From: Bacillota bacterium
GTDB taxonomy: Bacteria; Bacillota; Clostridia; Acetivibrionales; DSM-1351
Reading direction: 5' to 3'
Length of the DNA: 64,000 nt
Assembly (NCBI GenBank): GCA_023400235.1
Contig: JAEXFI010000054.1
Span: forward strand, 8,409-72,408
Below are positions 25,750-33,607 of this stretch, piece by piece; the stretch's first letter is position 1, and each line of letters starts with the position of its first letter. A model generated the notes under the pieces. That model worked only from the letters and a program-made list of their open reading frames with translations, searched no databases and was not told where the DNA came from. The position numbers and the translations under genes were made by a program.

Positions 25750-26757
25750 ATGGGAGGCATGGAAATAACAATGCAAGCATCGGAATATGAAAAAAATTTA
25801 TACGGCCAGGATATTGCAGTTATACAGCGTACTGATGACTGTACGGTTTACAGAGTGGAGACTGCAAATGGCAGGGGAGTCATGACCAGCTATGGCGTGT
25901 TTCCCGGAGTTGATTTGATATATAATGATTTTCAGACATTCAGCTACCACCAGGATATTCATATTCAAGAGGAAATTATGGAAATAAACCATTGCAGGAA
26001 GGGCAGGTTTGAGTGTGAATTCCAGCGTGGGACATACGGTTATCTGGATGAAGGCGACCTGGCGGTGAATATGTGCCATAACAGAGTTACTGCCTCAAGC
26101 TTTCCTCTGGAACATTATCATGGCGTCGCAGTGATTATCAGCCTTGATAAGGCCTCAGCCTTTCTATCCTCTGTTTTCGAGGATATCTCCATTGACCTCT
26201 ACTCCCTGCGTGACAGGCTCTGCCCCAATAATCGCTGTTTTATCATGAGGGCCAAGGCTGAAATCCGGCACATTTTTGCAGAGCTTTACACTATTCCCCG
26301 GGAGGTTCAAAAAGGATATTTCAAGCTTAAGGTGCTGGAGCTGCTTTTGTTCCTGAGTATTACAGAATTGTCGGAGCAAAAGGAAACCAGACAGTACTTT
26401 CCAAAAAAGCAGGTTGAGGTTGTCAAACAAATAAAGAAATATATGACCGACAATCTGGAGAAGCGGTTTTCCATGGAGGAGCTGTCCGAGAGATTCCATA
26501 TGGGCCTCACCTCCATGAAGCTTTGCTTTAAGGGAGTATACGGAACACCCATATTCACCTACATAAAAGTGCACCGTATCCAGGCAGCAGCCAGTATGCT
26601 GCGCCAGAGCAACGACAGCATTGCCACCATCGCCGGTAAGGTCGGCTATGAAAACGCCAGTAAATTTGCTGCTGCCTTTAAAGATATCCTGGGAGTCTCC
26701 CCCATTGAATACCGCAAAAATCCCCCCAAGGAATATCAGGGGCAGCATCGTACATAA
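25750..26757 (+). CDS. AraC family transcriptional regulator
   Basis: The product of up to 335 residues has an N-terminal sensing region (about 1-225) and a C-terminal double helix-turn-helix (about 235-328), with FSMEELSERFHMGLTSMKLCFKGVYG and the family signature SIATIAGKVGYENASKFAAAFKDILGVSPIEYR. It resembles PchR/YbtA-type activators of siderophore uptake. The start is uncertain: ATGs occur at 25750, 25759 and 25771 around a GGGAGG; I report the first. It is divergent from the ABC pair, whose control region carries a suitable tandem repeat. Confidence 0.9.
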   Translation: MGGMEITMQASEYEKNLYGQDIAVIQRTDDCTVYRVETANGRGVMTSYGVFPGVDLIYNDFQTFSYHQDIHIQEEIMEINHCRKGRFECEFQRGTYGYLDEGDLAVNMCHNRVTASSFPLEHYHGVAVIISLDKASAFLSSVFEDISIDLYSLRDRLCPNNRCFIMRAKAEIRHIFAELYTIPREVQKGYFKLKVLELLLFLSITELSEQKETRQYFPKKQVEVVKQIKKYMTDNLEKRFSMEELSERFHMGLTSMKLCFKGVYGTPIFTYIKVHRIQAAASMLRQSNDSIATIAGKVGYENASKFAAAFKDILGVSPIEYRKNPPKEYQGQHRT

Positions 26758-26764
26758 ACAAGCT

Positions 26765-27196
26765 CTAGGATTTTTTTATACCGTATGTGAACTTCCATAC
26801 GGCTTTTTTGCCTGAGTATCTGCCTCTGTTTTCAGTAACCGTTACCAGCGAGGTATATATATTGCTTTTGTTAGCCTTCAATTTGCCAACAGAAACAGTC
26901 AAGGTCTTGGAACCTATGTCGGGAACACTGTCAATTTCTTCAGCAGTTGACACTATTATAATTTTGCCTGTTGAAGTCGTGTTTATAACGATTGAATCGC
27001 CTTCCTGCAAGTCCTTCTTATTAACTTTGCACTCAAAGACCCACTCATTTCCCACATGGTTATTTTCTACAAGGTCAATTGCTTGAAGCTTGACAGAAAC
27101 CTTGACTTTTGACGTGTCAGCGGCACTGGAAGGTAATATGCTAAGGGTAACCAACATGCATGATATCAGGAAAAGACTAATTATTCTGTTTTTCAT
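26765..27196 (-). CDS. Small secreted protein of unknown function
   Basis: The 143-residue protein has a clear signal peptide (MKNRIISLFLISCMLVTL..., probable cleavage at SSA-A near residue 26) and a mature part of about 117 residues rich in beta-strand residues (KVKVSVKLQAID, TLTVSVGKL). It has no cysteine after the signal and no recognised domain. AGGTGG lies just before the ATG. It probably acts outside the membrane; the role is unknown. Confidence 0.75.
   Translation of the reverse strand: MKNRIISLFLISCMLVTLSILPSSAADTSKVKVSVKLQAIDLVENNHVGNEWVFECKVNKKDLQEGDSIVINTTSTGKIIIVSTAEEIDSVPDIGSKTLTVSVGKLKANKSNIYTSLVTVTENRGRYSGKKAVWKFTYGIKKS
26781..26809 (+). terminator. Terminator of the AraC gene inside the convergent gene
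   Basis: CCGTATG and CATACGG (26781-26787, 26796-26802) pair around an 8-base loop and are followed by CTTTTTT on the plus strand. The hairpin lies inside the last codons of the convergent secreted-protein gene. Confidence 0.75.
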
Positions 27197-27224
27197 ATGT
27201 CCACCTCAAGATGTTATTTTTTCC

Positions 27225-27866
27225 CTATATTGTAACATATTTTCCATATTTATGCAAGAAATCACTTGAATACCCAGGCGCAACAAATTCGGAAAACACC
27301 TCCCATACCATTTCTGATACAAGCAGTTCCTCACCCGCTTTCAGCCCGCTGTATACAAAGTCTCTCTCCGGCTTCTTTTCCAAATAAACAAGCCTTAGAC
27401 CCTCATTAACAATCTCTTCTTTGAAGCTCCGGTACCCAAGCTTTTCATATAATGCAAGATTCTTCAGGCTAAGATGTCCTGTGAACAGTTCATATCGCTG
27501 ACTAACAATGTGGTTTTCAACTGCTCTTATGAGCTTTTTACCAATACCTTTGTTTTGGTATTGGGGATGTACAATCAGCTTTCCAATATAACAGGTGCCG
27601 TTATTTTCAAAAGCCCTTACAGACCCTACGATGCAGCTGTGTTCAACAGCTTTCAGAACAATTGATTTTTTTGCTTCCTCCTCCAGTTCCTCCAAGGTCT
27701 GTACAAGGGGTGGAAGGTTAAAATCATTATAGATTTCAGCTTCGCTTATATAAGCCAGCTTTTGAAGAGCAAGAATCTCGTGAAGCTCGGTTTCAGAAAC
27801 AATATCAATTGTTGTTTCCATTTCAGCCTTAATACTATCGTACAATTCACCCATGAAAACCTCCAA
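27225..27866 (-). CDS. GNAT N-acetyltransferase with truncated second GNAT domain
   Basis: Residues about 15-165 form one GNAT domain, with KLIVHPQYQNKGIGKKLIRAVE as the acetyl-CoA motif and LYEKLGYRSF at its end. After residue 170 the chain continues with LLVSEMVWEVFSEFVAPGYSSD, which matches the opening of another GNAT domain (helix 1 with the E-F-x-A-P-x-Y motif), but a stop codon comes about 14 residues later. The second domain therefore lacks its cofactor site. It lies 12 bases after the methyltransferase gene and is probably cotranscribed. Confidence 0.82.
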   Translation of the reverse strand: MEVFMGELYDSIKAEMETTIDIVSETELHEILALQKLAYISEAEIYNDFNLPPLVQTLEELEEEAKKSIVLKAVEHSCIVGSVRAFENNGTCYIGKLIVHPQYQNKGIGKKLIRAVENHIVSQRYELFTGHLSLKNLALYEKLGYRSFKEEIVNEGLRLVYLEKKPERDFVYSGLKAGEELLVSEMVWEVFSEFVAPGYSSDFLHKYGKYVTI

Positions 27867-27878
27867 TTTCTAAAAAGT

Positions 27879-28766
27879 CTACTCCTTCTCCGCACATATG
27901 GCAATCCAGTCTCCGTCCTCAGTAAACCTTGTTCCAGTAAGGTCGTTCCAGGCATGCTTTATTTTAAAGCCCGCCTCCGACAGAACGGCTCTGATTGTAT
28001 CAATTGAATAATCATGAAACCAGTTCCTATAGACCCCGATTCCCTGCTCATCCACAACTATATACTGGTCCAGCCATACGTCTTCCTCCGGATAATCATA
28101 GCCCTGTTCCAGCAACATATGCTCACACGGACGCCAGAATCCCTCACCACATATATACCAGCCATTTTTCAAACCGATTTTTGCTCTCAGTCTCCTGGTG
28201 GAGACATCAAAAACAAACATACCTCCTTTTTTCAAGGACTTATGTATTAGCTTTAATAATCCGTCCCGCAATTCATCTGAAAAGGTGCAGAGCTCACCAT
28301 ATACCTGTATTACTGCATCAAATTCATTACAGTATTCCATGTCAAAGAAATTCATGCAATGGTACTCAACCTGTGATGCACTTTTACGGGCGTATTTAAT
28401 GGAATTCTCCGAAATATCAAGACCTGTAACACATGCCCCGCACTGACATAGCTTTTCAGAATAAAGCCCCGGCCCGCAGCCCAGATCAAGCACCTTCCTT
28501 CCAGGCTCAATTATTTTATTTTCAAATAAATGTTCCACAGTTTTTTTGATAATCTCAGGCCTCCGGCTTGCCGCATCATTATTTGGATTCAGGTGGGCAT
28601 CCAGCATGCCTTTTGAAATGTGTGGGTCATCCCAAAACCTGGGTTCTCCAGGCTCAAACAGGCCAGGCTTGCCATTATGCCCACTGATAAAAGCCAAGAT
28701 TTCTGCATTTGTCATACTTATGTCCATGCCCCTCATCTCGCACAAAGTAGCATGAAAGTTTGGCAT
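27879..28766 (-). CDS. SAM-dependent methyltransferase
   Basis: The 295-residue protein is a class I methyltransferase. An N-terminal helical segment (about 1-85) is followed by the SAM-binding motif VLDLGCGPGLYSEKL and the acidic GLDISENSIKYAR, then motif III-IV FDAVIQVYGELCTF. The C-terminal part with GFWRPCEHMLLEQGYDYPEED is shared by a family of uncharacterised clostridial methyltransferases. The substrate is unknown. It is followed closely by the GNAT gene. Confidence 0.88.
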   Translation of the reverse strand: MPNFHATLCEMRGMDISMTNAEILAFISGHNGKPGLFEPGEPRFWDDPHISKGMLDAHLNPNNDAASRRPEIIKKTVEHLFENKIIEPGRKVLDLGCGPGLYSEKLCQCGACVTGLDISENSIKYARKSASQVEYHCMNFFDMEYCNEFDAVIQVYGELCTFSDELRDGLLKLIHKSLKKGGMFVFDVSTRRLRAKIGLKNGWYICGEGFWRPCEHMLLEQGYDYPEEDVWLDQYIVVDEQGIGVYRNWFHDYSIDTIRAVLSEAGFKIKHAWNDLTGTRFTEDGDWIAICAEKE

Positions 28767-29122
28767 GGACTCGGTCCTCCTTTACAACTTTTTTCAGTTT
28801 CTTTCAACCTTACTCCTCCTTATGTCATCTATATCAAGCCTTGCAGGTAAACAACAATTATGCGCTGCTCAGGTGTCTGTTATTGTATAATTTGTAGAAC
28901 TTATTATATTGGCGTTTCCAGACATTGTCAACGGAGACTTTGACTATAGCTGTTTTATCCCGTTATCCGGCTTATGCTTAATTTTATTTATAGTTTTAAT
29001 TGCTGTGAGTGGATAGTGAAAAAAATCCAACTAAAACTTAATTATATTCAATTGGTATTAATTATAAACTATGGTAATATCTATATATAATTTGTCTAAA
29101 AATCTTTAAAGGAGGTAAAAAA
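28767..29122. other. Intergenic region with the cellulase promoter
   Basis: The divergent spacer holds no gene. TTGGTA (29052-29057), 17 bases, TAATAT (29075-29080) is the best promoter candidate for the cellulase, giving a leader of about 36 bases. AAAGGAGGT at 29108-29116 is a strong ribosome site. TATAAT occurs also at 29086-29091. I see no long inverted repeat that would suggest a catabolite or sigma-I type operator. Confidence 0.45.
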
Positions 29123-31633
29123 ATGATTAAATGCAATAAAAAGAAAAATTTATCGGCCTTACTTTTATGTTTGGCAGTAGTATTCACTTCAATATTTTCA
29201 TCTGCTATAGCCGTCCATGCGAGTGCACCTCAAGGATGGCGCAATCTTCAGGATTTTTATGTATTCAAGGACCGGGTCAGCGGCTGGTCCGGCAGCGGCG
29301 CAGGCGAGCTGGAAACAGCAAATGGGAATTTGCCGGTGGATACCCAGGTCACCTATGAGGGCTTACCCTCATTGCGGTTAAATCTCCAGACCCAGCTTTC
29401 TTCATATTGGATGTCGGTCATACTTACACTGGCAGAATGGAATTGCCATGATGTATCCCAGTATGTTCCCAACGGCTATCTGGAATTTAACGTAAAAGGC
29501 AAGACCGGAGGAGAACAGTTTGTAATAGGTGCCGTAGACCACGTAAGTGAGCGAGCCTCGGGTGTAGAGCACACAATAACCAAACCCGTATCTGATTACT
29601 GTACGGTGACCACCCAGTGGCAGCATGTAAAGATTCCCTTAAAGGATATATTATCACCCGCTCTTGGTATGGAGCCGTATAATGCCAAGGCCATTGTATT
29701 GGACAAAGTGACACTGGATCCCTTTTGTGTCTGGATTAATCAATTAAAAATCACCTCACCGGACAAGGAGAAAGCCTATCCCGCCATTAAATTAAATCAG
29801 TTGGGCTTCAGGGAATCCTCAGAAAAGTCTGCCTATGTATCAGGCTTTGAAGATGAACTCACCGCAGTTTCAGGAACCCAATTCCAGGTAAAAAGGCTTT
29901 CTGATGATTCAGTTGCCTACACAGGGCAGTTGGCGCTCTTGAAGGATTATGACCCCGACTCCGGAGAAAGAGTCTTTAAAGCAGTGTTTACAGACCTGAC
30001 ACAGCCGGGAGATTACTACATGACGGTGAGTTCTGCCGGAATTGAAAAATCGCCAAAATTCAAAGTTGGTAATGACGTATATAAACCACTATTGACTGAC
30101 GTTTCAAGGTATTTTTATTACCAGCGCTCTGGAATGGAGCTTACACAAAATTATTGCCCTGATTATCCCAGAAAGGACAGAACCCCCCAGGATGCATCTG
30201 CAATCTTTGACTCCAATCCAGCTGTCACCAGAGATGTATCCAAAGGCTGGTTTGACGCCGGTGATCTCGGCAAGTATGTCAGCACAGGAGCCACCACCTT
30301 GATAAATCTGTTCTGGGCTTATGATATGTTTCCTGAACAATTTCAGGATAAGCAGCTAAATATCCCTGAAAGCGGGAATGGTGTTCCTGATATTCTGGAC
30401 GAGTCCAGATGGGAACTGGAATGGCTGCTGAAAATGCAGGATACTGCCAGCGGTGGATTTTATGCCCGGGTACAATCCGATGACGACGGCAATATAACCA
30501 AGAGGATTATAAAGGATAAAGAGGGCAGCACCTCAAACATAAGGCCCACCGAGGACACTGCATGTGCTGCTGCAGCTTTGGCACATGCTTCACTGACTTA
30601 TGCCCCCTACGATTCTGCTTTCGCCCAGACTTGCCTTAATGCCGCCAGGAATGCCTGGACTTATCTTGAACAGAATCCCAACAATATCAAATCTCCAAAT
30701 GGACCGTATAATACCGACAACGATGTGAGCAGCAGGCTTTTGGCAGCAGCAACCCTGTTCCGCGCAACCGGGGAGTCAAAGTATGACAATTACTTCCTGG
30801 AAAACTACTCTAAGGGTAAGGATTTATACGAAAACATAAACGGTGATTGGGTAGGCCTCTGGAATTTCGCATTTTTTTCCTATTTAAAAGCTGGAAACCA
30901 TAAAAGTACTGCTGCTAACTGGTTTAATACCGAGTTTACCCTTTGGTTAAACAACAAAACAGCCCGGTTTAATGACAGTGCCTGGGGTACGGCAATTACA
31001 AACAGCAACTATTACTGGGGAAGCAACAACCAGATACTGGGAATGTGCATGGAAGCCGTAATTGGCTCAAGGCTGCTTGAGACAAATACAACTGCAATTG
31101 ACAATATGGCCCTTTCTTCAATGAATTGGATTCTGGGAGCCAATCCCTTAAGGAAAAGTTTTGTATCCGGCTATGGCCAGGACTGTATTAAAACCATATT
31201 CTCAACCTTCAATAACGACGGAAAAGCCGGGATAGCCAAAGGCTTTATGCCTCTTGGCCCGAACAGGTACCAAGGTGCGGGGCTTTCAAATTTCCCTGCA
31301 AAATGCTACCTGGACAGTGCTGACGAATGGACCACCAATGAGCACGCAGTGGGCTCCACGTCAACTCTGGTGTTTATGACCGCATTTGCCAACAGTGATT
31401 TTTCAGGAGGTCCTGCCCCATTACTGGGAGACTTAAATGCTGACAGCAACATTGACGCCCTGGATTTCGTTTTGATGAAGCAATATCTTCTGGGCCTGAT
31501 TAACGATTTCCCAGCCGCTAATGGCACCTATGCCGCGGACCTTAATGGTGACGGCAGCATTAATGCCATCGATTTTGCTCTGATGAAGCAATTTTTGCTG
31601 GGACTAATTGATACTTTCCCGGCTCAGAAGTAA
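29123..31633 (+). CDS. Cellulosomal GH9 endoglucanase with type I dockerin
   Basis: The 836-residue secreted enzyme has a signal peptide (1-33), a beta-rich carbohydrate-binding-like module (about 36-213), an Ig-like domain (about 218-318), a GH9 catalytic domain (about 322-760) and a dockerin (768-836). Catalytic residues can be read as Asp378/Asp381 in DAGDLGKY and the acid Glu740 in TTNEHAV. The CBM-Ig-GH9-dockerin layout matches clostridial Cel9 enzymes. Both dockerin repeats hold full calcium loops (DLNADSNID, DLNGDGSIN). Their recognition pairs Ala779-Leu780 and Ala815-Ile816 are of the C. cellulolyticum type, so it should bind that scaffoldin. It stands alone, away from any cip-cel cluster in this window. 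Confidence 0.95.
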   Translation: MIKCNKKKNLSALLLCLAVVFTSIFSSAIAVHASAPQGWRNLQDFYVFKDRVSGWSGSGAGELETANGNLPVDTQVTYEGLPSLRLNLQTQLSSYWMSVILTLAEWNCHDVSQYVPNGYLEFNVKGKTGGEQFVIGAVDHVSERASGVEHTITKPVSDYCTVTTQWQHVKIPLKDILSPALGMEPYNAKAIVLDKVTLDPFCVWINQLKITSPDKEKAYPAIKLNQLGFRESSEKSAYVSGFEDELTAVSGTQFQVKRLSDDSVAYTGQLALLKDYDPDSGERVFKAVFTDLTQPGDYYMTVSSAGIEKSPKFKVGNDVYKPLLTDVSRYFYYQRSGMELTQNYCPDYPRKDRTPQDASAIFDSNPAVTRDVSKGWFDAGDLGKYVSTGATTLINLFWAYDMFPEQFQDKQLNIPESGNGVPDILDESRWELEWLLKMQDTASGGFYARVQSDDDGNITKRIIKDKEGSTSNIRPTEDTACAAAALAHASLTYAPYDSAFAQTCLNAARNAWTYLEQNPNNIKSPNGPYNTDNDVSSRLLAAATLFRATGESKYDNYFLENYSKGKDLYENINGDWVGLWNFAFFSYLKAGNHKSTAANWFNTEFTLWLNNKTARFNDSAWGTAITNSNYYWGSNNQILGMCMEAVIGSRLLETNTTAIDNMALSSMNWILGANPLRKSFVSGYGQDCIKTIFSTFNNDGKAGIAKGFMPLGPNRYQGAGLSNFPAKCYLDSADEWTTNEHAVGSTSTLVFMTAFANSDFSGGPAPLLGDLNADSNIDALDFVLMKQYLLGLINDFPAANGTYAADLNGDGSINAIDFALMKQFLLGLIDTFPAQK

Positions 31634-31645
31634 CACTTGACAAGT

Positions 31646-31706
31646 CAGACAGGATTTATCCCTATTGGGGAAATAAACAATTTTTTTAAAGGGATAAATC
31701 CGTCTG
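31646..31706. terminator. Long hairpin between the convergent cellulase and nuclease genes
   Basis: CAGACAGGATTTATCCCT (31646-31663) pairs with AGGGATAAATCCGTCTG (31690-31706) except for one bulged base, with a 26-base A/T-rich loop containing T7. It lies between two convergent stops and may act as a shared terminator, although no T-run follows the outer stem. Confidence 0.5.
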
Positions 31707-31726
31707 GCCTTAATTTGCCTAGATAT

Positions 31727-32305
31727 TTATGTATGTATATTATATTCCGTTATAAAATATTTATTTCTATGTGTGTTAAAATCTACTACTCGAACATTAC
31801 AATTTAACCATTTTAACTTTTCTTTTATTTTATCTTGTATTCGTTGCATAATCATATTCTTAGAGCGAGTTTTACTTTCAAAATTGCCATCCAAATAAAG
31901 AATCACTTCGATTTTTTTTGTTCCTTTTGAAAATTTATTACTCGAAATTACTTTAAAAAGAGGTTTTAATTCATCCGCATTACAATAATCAAATTCCGTA
32001 TTTGCACCAACAATACAGGCTATTGTTGATTGAACTTTCTTGGCCACTTCAATATCAAAGCTTTCTTCAAATGTATTCCCCTTTGGCTTTATATTTCCAA
32101 CTATAGTTCGCCACTTATTTTCTGATTCATGTCCCAAACAATTCTTAACTTCAATGAATAGGAGATTTTCTTCGGAATCAGCAAAAAAATCTATTCCCTT
32201 TCCATTTGGCATACTTGACTTAAACGTTTGATAAAACGCTGTATCATCAAATTTTATAACATGATAATCTTCAGGAAAACAGAAGTCAATTCCACTTTCA
32301 TTCAT
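31727..32305 (-). CDS. PD-(D/E)XK-like nuclease, partner of the AAA ATPase
   Basis: The 192-residue protein is not one I can name. Residues 37-55 read GKGIDFFADSEENLLFIEVKN, a candidate PD-(D/E)XK site with Asp39, Glu52 and Lys54 spaced as in many restriction-type nucleases. The rest is alpha/beta and highly charged. Its ATG overlaps the ATPase stop (TAATG), so translation is coupled and the two products probably form a complex. It is AT-richer than surrounding core genes. I infer a defence effector that cuts nucleic acid when licensed by the ATPase. Confidence 0.6.
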   Translation of the reverse strand: MNESGIDFCFPEDYHVIKFDDTAFYQTFKSSMPNGKGIDFFADSEENLLFIEVKNCLGHESENKWRTIVGNIKPKGNTFEESFDIEVAKKVQSTIACIVGANTEFDYCNADELKPLFKVISSNKFSKGTKKIEVILYLDGNFESKTRSKNMIMQRIQDKIKEKLKWLNCNVRVVDFNTHRNKYFITEYNIHT

Positions 32306-33375
32306 TACATCAACTCCTGTTCTCGGTTATATATGCTGTCAAACTCTTCCATTATAGGATTGTTTTGTAAGTCATTTACACTTCCTGCAGTTTCAGCAAC
32401 CAATCTGTTTGTTTTAGATTCTCTATATAAAGATATAAATTTTATATTAATTCTGCCCTTATTAGCTTTTGGATAAGAGGCAATTAGATTAAAGCATTGT
32501 TGAACGAAGTAACTGTGAGTATTAATGAAAATTTGGACACCCATTTTTGACAGTTCAATTAAAGCCTCTGCCATGTGTTTTATAATTTTAGGGTTCATAT
32601 TGCTTTCAGGCTCGTCCCAAAATAGCATAGCATTTTGATCAAGGCTCCCAGACAAAATTAAATATGTCATTGTGGATAATTTTCTATATCCTTCGGAAAC
32701 GAGCCCCATTTCAAATTCTCCGGAGCCTTTTACCTTAAGGTAGAATTTGTTCTCCTTTTGTACAACATTACCATTCATAATTGCATCAAAAGAATCCAGT
32801 ACAGTTTTTTGCTGCTTTGTATTAGCTCCCTTTTTTAACGGTTTAAGTAAAAGTTTTGCCAAGTCATAGTATGTTTCATCAAAACCGATATGATAATCCT
32901 CGTATAAGGAAGTAAAATTCCCTGCGGACGATATGATTTCTTTCGGTGGAATAAATACGGGTGAAAAGTCAGCCGAAATCAAATCATTTTCCATATTAAT
33001 ATCTAAATGTTTTGCTTGTCTATTTCCAAAACCATATTCAATCTTTTTATCATTATCAAATAATATGTTTATATCTGCACGGTTACTACCTTGCTGTCTT
33101 CCAACCAATCTGCCTATTGTATCATCATCAGGTTTAAAAACACCATTCAATTTTGAAACCAAGGCTTGTTCATATTTATCCTTTACTAAATCGCTTTTGC
33201 TTTTTTGTAAATCATACAGGCTTTTTGTAGTAGCATATAGCACCTTTAACATAGCTGTTTTACCAGTGCTGTTTTCACCAGAAATAATATTAATATCGGG
33301 TGAGAATTCCATATCAAGATTGTTAAATAGCATAAAGTTTTTAAAATTCACTTTTTTTATCTTCATATAACCCAC
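32305..33375 (-). CDS. AAA (ABC-type) ATPase of a probable defence module
   Basis: The 356-residue protein is an SMC/RecF/OLD-like ATPase without a long coiled coil. Walker A GENSTGKT is at 33-40, the signature-like VSEGYRKLS at 226-234, Walker B LFWDEPE at 251-257 and the H-loop motif INTHSYF at 284-290. This matches the AAA_15/AAA_21 class found in many defence systems (OLD, PARIS, AbiL-like, retron-associated). Unlike OLD it has no C-terminal TOPRIM domain; the downstream gene supplies a candidate nuclease instead. GGAGTGGG-type sequence precedes the start. Confidence 0.82.
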   Translation of the reverse strand: MGYMKIKKVNFKNFMLFNNLDMEFSPDINIISGENSTGKTAMLKVLYATTKSLYDLQKSKSDLVKDKYEQALVSKLNGVFKPDDDTIGRLVGRQQGSNRADINILFDNDKKIEYGFGNRQAKHLDINMENDLISADFSPVFIPPKEIISSAGNFTSLYEDYHIGFDETYYDLAKLLLKPLKKGANTKQQKTVLDSFDAIMNGNVVQKENKFYLKVKGSGEFEMGLVSEGYRKLSTMTYLILSGSLDQNAMLFWDEPESNMNPKIIKHMAEALIELSKMGVQIFINTHSYFVQQCFNLIASYPKANKGRINIKFISLYRESKTNRLVAETAGSVNDLQNNPIMEEFDSIYNREQELM

Positions 33376-33607
33376 TCCTTCTTTTTAAGTATATCCAAAT
33401 TAAATTGCATAATATCCTTTAGAAACAAATCACATAAATATAAATTTATATGATTTCCCGTAATAATAAAATGATTTAAAGGAAAACCAAGAAATAATTA
33501 TACCATTTACCAAAAAACTATAATGAAAATACTGATTACGATTATATCATTTTAGCCAAAAGGTGTATACGTTTTTGCACAGGTGCCATTAGTGTCAAGA
33601 GTCTTCA

